From Bifidobacterium breve (GTDB taxonomy: Bacteria > Actinomycetota > Acidimicrobiia > IMCC26256 > PALSA-555): DNA of 7,134 nt. The position numbers were made by a program, and so were the translations under genes. The notes below the pieces were generated by a model. That model was not told where the DNA came from. It saw nothing but the letters and a program-made list of their open reading frames with translations, and made no database searches. Location: assembly GCA_945889545.1 (NCBI GenBank), contig CAMDCC010000158.1, positions 1 through 7,134 of the forward strand, in the 5' to 3' direction. Shown here in pieces: positions 4,525 through 7,134 of this stretch (position 1 is the stretch's first letter; each line of letters begins with the position of its first letter).

Positions 4525-5819
4525 GACGGAGCCGCGGCGCCCGTCGACTCGGCGAGACCCGATCCCGAGAGACTGTTGAAGAGTGTGAGCCAGTCGGTGA
4601 GCTCTCGAGTCGACAGGAAGTTCTGACGCACGTGCTCACGCCCGTTCTCGCCCATCGTGGCGGCATTTTCGGGATCGGCAAGCAGATCGACGGTGCGTTG
4701 CGCGCACTCCTCGACCGAATCGACGAGGTAGCCGTCGAATCCGTCGCGAATCTGGAGTTTGATGCCACCGGCGCGTCCACCGACCACCGGCCGACCCTTC
4801 CAGAGCGCTTCGCTCACGGTGAGCCCGAATCCCTCGCGCAGCGACTTCTGTACGGTCACGTCGGCCATCCGTTGGAACGCGTTGATCTGCACGGCTCCCA
4901 CCTGGTGCAGGTTCGAGAGCAGATGGATGTCGCGGTCGCCGCGGCGCGCCGCTTCGGTCTCGTCCCAGACGCGAAAGCCCTCCGGGTCGTCGGTGGCCAT
5001 CGACCCGGCCAGCACGAGCTGCGCGTCGGGGATCTGCTCGCGCACCAACCGGAACGCCTCGATCACGCCGACCGGGTCCTTCCACGGGTCGTACCGGCTG
5101 ACCTGGCACATGATCGGACGATTCGGATCGATGCCGTACTGCTTCGTGATCTCGAGGCAGAAGGGCATCGGAAGATCGAGGTTCTTCACCGACAACGGGT
5201 CGATGCACGGAGGCGCATGCACCACGCGGTCCATCTTCAGCGACGGCGGTACGAACTCCGGCATGGTCCAAACCGACGCATGGTGTTGCTCGACGAAGGG
5301 GCGGAAGAACTCCCAGACCGCGGGGTTCGCCGCAGTGAGATCGATGTGGCAGCGCCAGATCCACCGCGCGGGATCGCTGGTGAGCTGAGAGTCGTGCAGG
5401 AAGCTCATGATCGCCGCCGGTTGCGGATCGTGGATGACTACGTAGTCCCACTCACCTTGGATGGCCAAGGCGTTGTCGAGGTTGCGCTCGAGGTAGGTGC
5501 GCTGCATCGCAGCGGTCCACTCGATCTCGGCGCCCTGGAGCGCGTTGTGGACGTGCTTGGTGATGCCGAAGAACTCGTCGCTGCCGTGCATCACCTGCCA
5601 CTCGGCGTCCATCCCCAACGAGCGCAAAAGGGGCACATGGGTCGCCAGCAGCTCCGCAACCCCGCCCCCATAGGGCGTGGCGTTGACATGCAGGATCCTG
5701 GCGCCCCGTAACGGCTCGGCCAGACGGGCGATCTCTGCGAGGACCTCTTCACCGACAATGTCGGCGTAGTCGCCGAGCTCCTTCTCCAGGAGCGGGACAC
5801 GCTCGAGCATCTCGGCCAA
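4521..5819 (-). CDS. treT: Trehalose glycosyltransferring synthase TreT (GT4)
   Basis: TreT joins glucose from a nucleotide-diphosphate glucose to free glucose in one step and forms trehalose; the reaction is reversible in some species. The 432-residue protein has a two-domain GT-B fold. The N-terminal domain carries LHVNATPYGGGVAELL (about 43-58), HGSDEFF (78-84), VVIHDPQPA (127-135) and CHIDLTAANPAVW (157-169). The C-terminal domain carries the GT4 donor-site residues R242 and K247 in VSRYDPWKD and the E-x7-E motif, E329 to E337, in EGFGLTVSE. The last 17 residues are a low-complexity tail. TTG 5819 is chosen because AAGG lies 8 bases upstream; ATG 5810, three codons later, is the alternative. 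The frame stays open to 6317, but that part lies antisense to the glycerate kinase gene and has no family resemblance. It is first in a pair with otsA. Confidence 0.85.
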   Translation of the reverse strand: MAEMLERVPLLEKELGDYADIVGEEVLAEIARLAEPLRGARILHVNATPYGGGVAELLATHVPLLRSLGMDAEWQVMHGSDEFFGITKHVHNALQGAEIEWTAAMQRTYLERNLDNALAIQGEWDYVVIHDPQPAAIMSFLHDSQLTSDPARWIWRCHIDLTAANPAVWEFFRPFVEQHHASVWTMPEFVPPSLKMDRVVHAPPCIDPLSVKNLDLPMPFCLEITKQYGIDPNRPIMCQVSRYDPWKDPVGVIEAFRLVREQIPDAQLVLAGSMATDDPEGFRVWDETEAARRGDRDIHLLSNLHQVGAVQINAFQRMADVTVQKSLREGFGLTVSEALWKGRPVVGGRAGGIKLQIRDGFDGYLVDSVEECAQRTVDLLADPENAATMGENGREHVRQNFLSTRELTDWLTLFNSLSGSGLAESTGAAAPS

Positions 5820-5827
5820 TCTATCTA

Positions 5828-5831
5828 CCTT
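5828..5831 (-). promoter_or_regulatory. Ribosome binding site deciding the treT start
   Basis: On the reverse strand AAGG (5831 down to 5828) stands 8 bases before TTG 5819. No comparable purine run is properly spaced before ATG 5810. It lies at the very first codon of the divergent glycerate kinase gene, so the two initiation regions are interleaved. Confidence 0.5.
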
Positions 5832-6855
5832 GACCCTGGCAATCGTGTGTCCAGACAAGTTCCGCGGCACGTTGAGCGCGGCCGAGGCTGCGGCCGCGAT
5901 GGCTCGCGGGCTCAGAACGGCCGGGATCGACGAGGTGCTGGAGATCCCGCTCGCCGACGGTGGCGAAGGAACGCTCGAAGCGCTGCTCGCGGCGCGCGGC
6001 GGATCCACGCGCACGGCGCGGGTCACCGGCCCTCTGGGTGATCCGGTCGAGGCTGAGTACGGGTTCCTCCCGGACGGCACCGCGGTGATCGAGATGGCCC
6101 GGGCCAGCGGGCTCGCGCTCGTGGGCCGCCGCAACGATCCTTTGCGGGCGTCGACCCGCGGTACCGGTGAGCTCATCGCTGCGGCGTTGCGCGGCGGCGC
6201 GCGACGCGTCGTCGTGGGCGTGGGTGGGAGCGCGTCGACCGATGGCGGTCTGGCCGCGGTCGAGGTGCTTGGCTGGTCGCTCGCCGGCGCCGACGTGACC
6301 GTGGCGTGCGACGTCACGACACCGTTCCTCGACGCCGCCAGGATCTACGGACCGCAGAAGGGGGCAAGTGACGCGCAGGTCGCGCTCCTCACGCGGCGCC
6401 TCGAATCTCTCGCGGGCGAGTACAGCAAGCGAGTTGGCATTGACGTGACCGAGATCGAGGGGAGTGGCGCGGCCGGCGGTCTTGCCGGTGGCCTCGCGGC
6501 GATCGGCGCGCGCCTCGAACCGGGATTCGACGTGGTCGCGGTGGCGGCAGGCCTCGAAGAGGCGATGGGCGATGCCGACCTCGTCGTCACCGGCGAAGGC
6601 CGGCTCGACATCACGAGCTTCGACGGCAAGGTCGTGGGCGGGGTGCTCGAGTGGGCCGCGGAGGAGAACGTGGACCACCGCGCTGTGATCGTCGGTCAAG
6701 CAACGGACGAAGGACGCGAGGAGCTGACGGTGCTCGGTGCGATCGACCTCTACGTGCTCACCGACCGAGTGTGGCAATCCGGTGAGGCATTCAGTCGAGC
6801 CACCACGCTCGTGGAGGAATCCGCGATCGACGCCGCCCGTAAAGCATTCGGCTAG
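5830..6855 (+). CDS. glxK: Glycerate kinase, GlxK/GarK family, compact form
   Basis: The protein has 341 residues and phosphorylates D-glycerate with ATP; characterised bacterial members of this family yield 2-phosphoglycerate, which enters glycolysis. Family signatures appear in order: CPDKFRGTLSA (7-17), PLADGGEGT (40-48), GTGELIAAAL (111-120), GGSASTDGG (132-140), ACDVTTPFL (159-167), YGPQKGA (173-179), GSGAAGGLAGGL (211-222) and VVTGEGRLD (252-260). Most members have about 370-380 residues. Here the stretch between GGSASTDGG and ACDV is only about 18 residues, roughly 35-40 shorter than the long form as remembered. TTG 5830 is chosen because the first strand TLAIVCPDKF needs it; no ribosome binding site is seen, so the mRNA may be leaderless. 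It diverges from treT with 10 bases between. The glycerate source is unknown; glyoxylate metabolism or glycerate-containing solutes are possible. Confidence 0.9.
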   Translation: MTLAIVCPDKFRGTLSAAEAAAAMARGLRTAGIDEVLEIPLADGGEGTLEALLAARGGSTRTARVTGPLGDPVEAEYGFLPDGTAVIEMARASGLALVGRRNDPLRASTRGTGELIAAALRGGARRVVVGVGGSASTDGGLAAVEVLGWSLAGADVTVACDVTTPFLDAARIYGPQKGASDAQVALLTRRLESLAGEYSKRVGIDVTEIEGSGAAGGLAGGLAAIGARLEPGFDVVAVAAGLEEAMGDADLVVTGEGRLDITSFDGKVVGGVLEWAAEENVDHRAVIVGQATDEGREELTVLGAIDLYVLTDRVWQSGEAFSRATTLVEESAIDAARKAFG

Positions 6856-7134
6856 GCGGTCTGCTCGCGGTCGAACTTCTCTCGGTACTCCGGGATGGTG
6901 AGCATCGGTGGACGTTCGCGGGTCTCGACGGGGACGAGCAGCTTCTCGTACTCCTCATTGAAGCGCACCAACGTGGTGGAGAGGTCGCTGCGTCCGACGC
7001 CGGCGCGTCGCAGCGCGGTGATCAGAATCTCCATCGCCTGCGGCGCGAGCTCCTCGATCGGTCGGTTGCGGTGCTCACGAACACGCAAGTCGGCTTGCGC
7101 GATCGCGCTCACACCGAATGCGGCCGCCATGTCC
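6852..7134 (-). CDS. Unrecognised protein, probably partial at the window edge
   Basis: A reverse-strand frame is open from the window edge to the TAG at 6854-6852 and codes for at least 93 residues. An ATG occurs at 7130, but the frame stays open upstream of it, so the true start may lie outside. The product looks helical and charged: AIAQADLRVREHRNRPIEEL is followed by APQAMEILITALRRAG, a polar helix with FNEEYEKLL, and a tail PPMLTIPEYREKFDREQTA. No signal peptide, membrane segment or catalytic motif is visible, and I do not recognise the family. It could be the C-terminal domain of a regulator or an enzyme. Coding character is supported by its ending exactly at the glycerate kinase stop, with both stops sharing CTAG (6852-6855). 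Confidence 0.55.
   Translation of the reverse strand, partial: DMAAAFGVSAIAQADLRVREHRNRPIEELAPQAMEILITALRRAGVGRSDLSTTLVRFNEEYEKLLVPVETRERPPMLTIPEYREKFDREQTA

Noticed and set aside
4632..5711. Long forward open frame (359 residues) antisense to treT
   Set aside because: It is the mirror of GC-rich third codon positions in treT; the product is rich in Arg, His, Val and Leu with no domain pattern and no start context.
5820..6317. N-terminal extension of the treT frame by about 166 residues
   Set aside because: The extra part is Ser/Pro/Arg/Ala-rich, lies antisense to well-conserved glycerate kinase motifs, and TreT homologues begin near the TTG at 5819. It is a high-GC shadow.
5821..6777. Long reverse open frame (318 residues) across glxK
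   Set aside because: It is antisense to clear glycerate kinase motifs and has biased, low-information composition.
1..7134. CRISPR array, insertion sequence, or riboswitch
   Set aside because: No spaced direct repeats of array type, no transposase frame with terminal inverted repeats, and no long untranslated leader where a riboswitch could fit.

Overview
The window is a gene-dense, high-GC bacterial chromosome segment and looks actinobacterial. The signs are the cysS-rlmB order, a DUF3263 gene coupled to a LytR_C-domain gene, frequent GTG/TTG starts, 4-nt GTGA/ATGA overlaps and no encoded tRNA CCA end. A deep lineage such as Acidimicrobiia would fit, but that is inference. No gene-free stretch exceeds 60 bases.

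Left part (1-990): the end of cysteinyl-tRNA synthetase (cysS) overlaps the start codon of a SpoU-family 23S rRNA 2'-O-methyltransferase (rlmB). A complete tRNA-Thr(UGU) follows 12 bases later. This is a translation-related housekeeping block.

Middle left (991-1569): a perfect 17-bp inverted repeat lies directly before a small two-gene module. The first product resembles an AbrB/MazE-fold antitoxin and the second a ParE/RelE-fold toxin; the genes overlap by 8 bases. The repeat covers a plausible -35/-10 pair whose start site would fall on the antitoxin ATG. This is the least ordinary part of the window.

Centre (1626-5819): a forward run encodes a DUF3263 protein, a membrane-anchored LytR_C protein and trehalose-6-phosphate phosphatase (otsB). 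Facing it on the reverse strand, treT (trehalose glycosyltransferring synthase, GT4) leads into a GT20 trehalose-6-phosphate synthase (otsA) through a 4-nt overlap. The otsA and otsB ends overlap tail to tail by 23 bp. OtsA would make trehalose-6-phosphate, OtsB would dephosphorylate it, and TreT would make trehalose in one step, so two routes to trehalose sit together.

Right part (5830-7134): a compact glycerate kinase is read divergently from treT with about 10 bases between start codons. Its stop codon overlaps that of an unrecognised reverse-strand gene running off the window edge. The main open points are the candidate toxin-antitoxin module with its operator, and a GT20 enzyme whose catalytic residues are kept but whose acceptor-side loop is altered.
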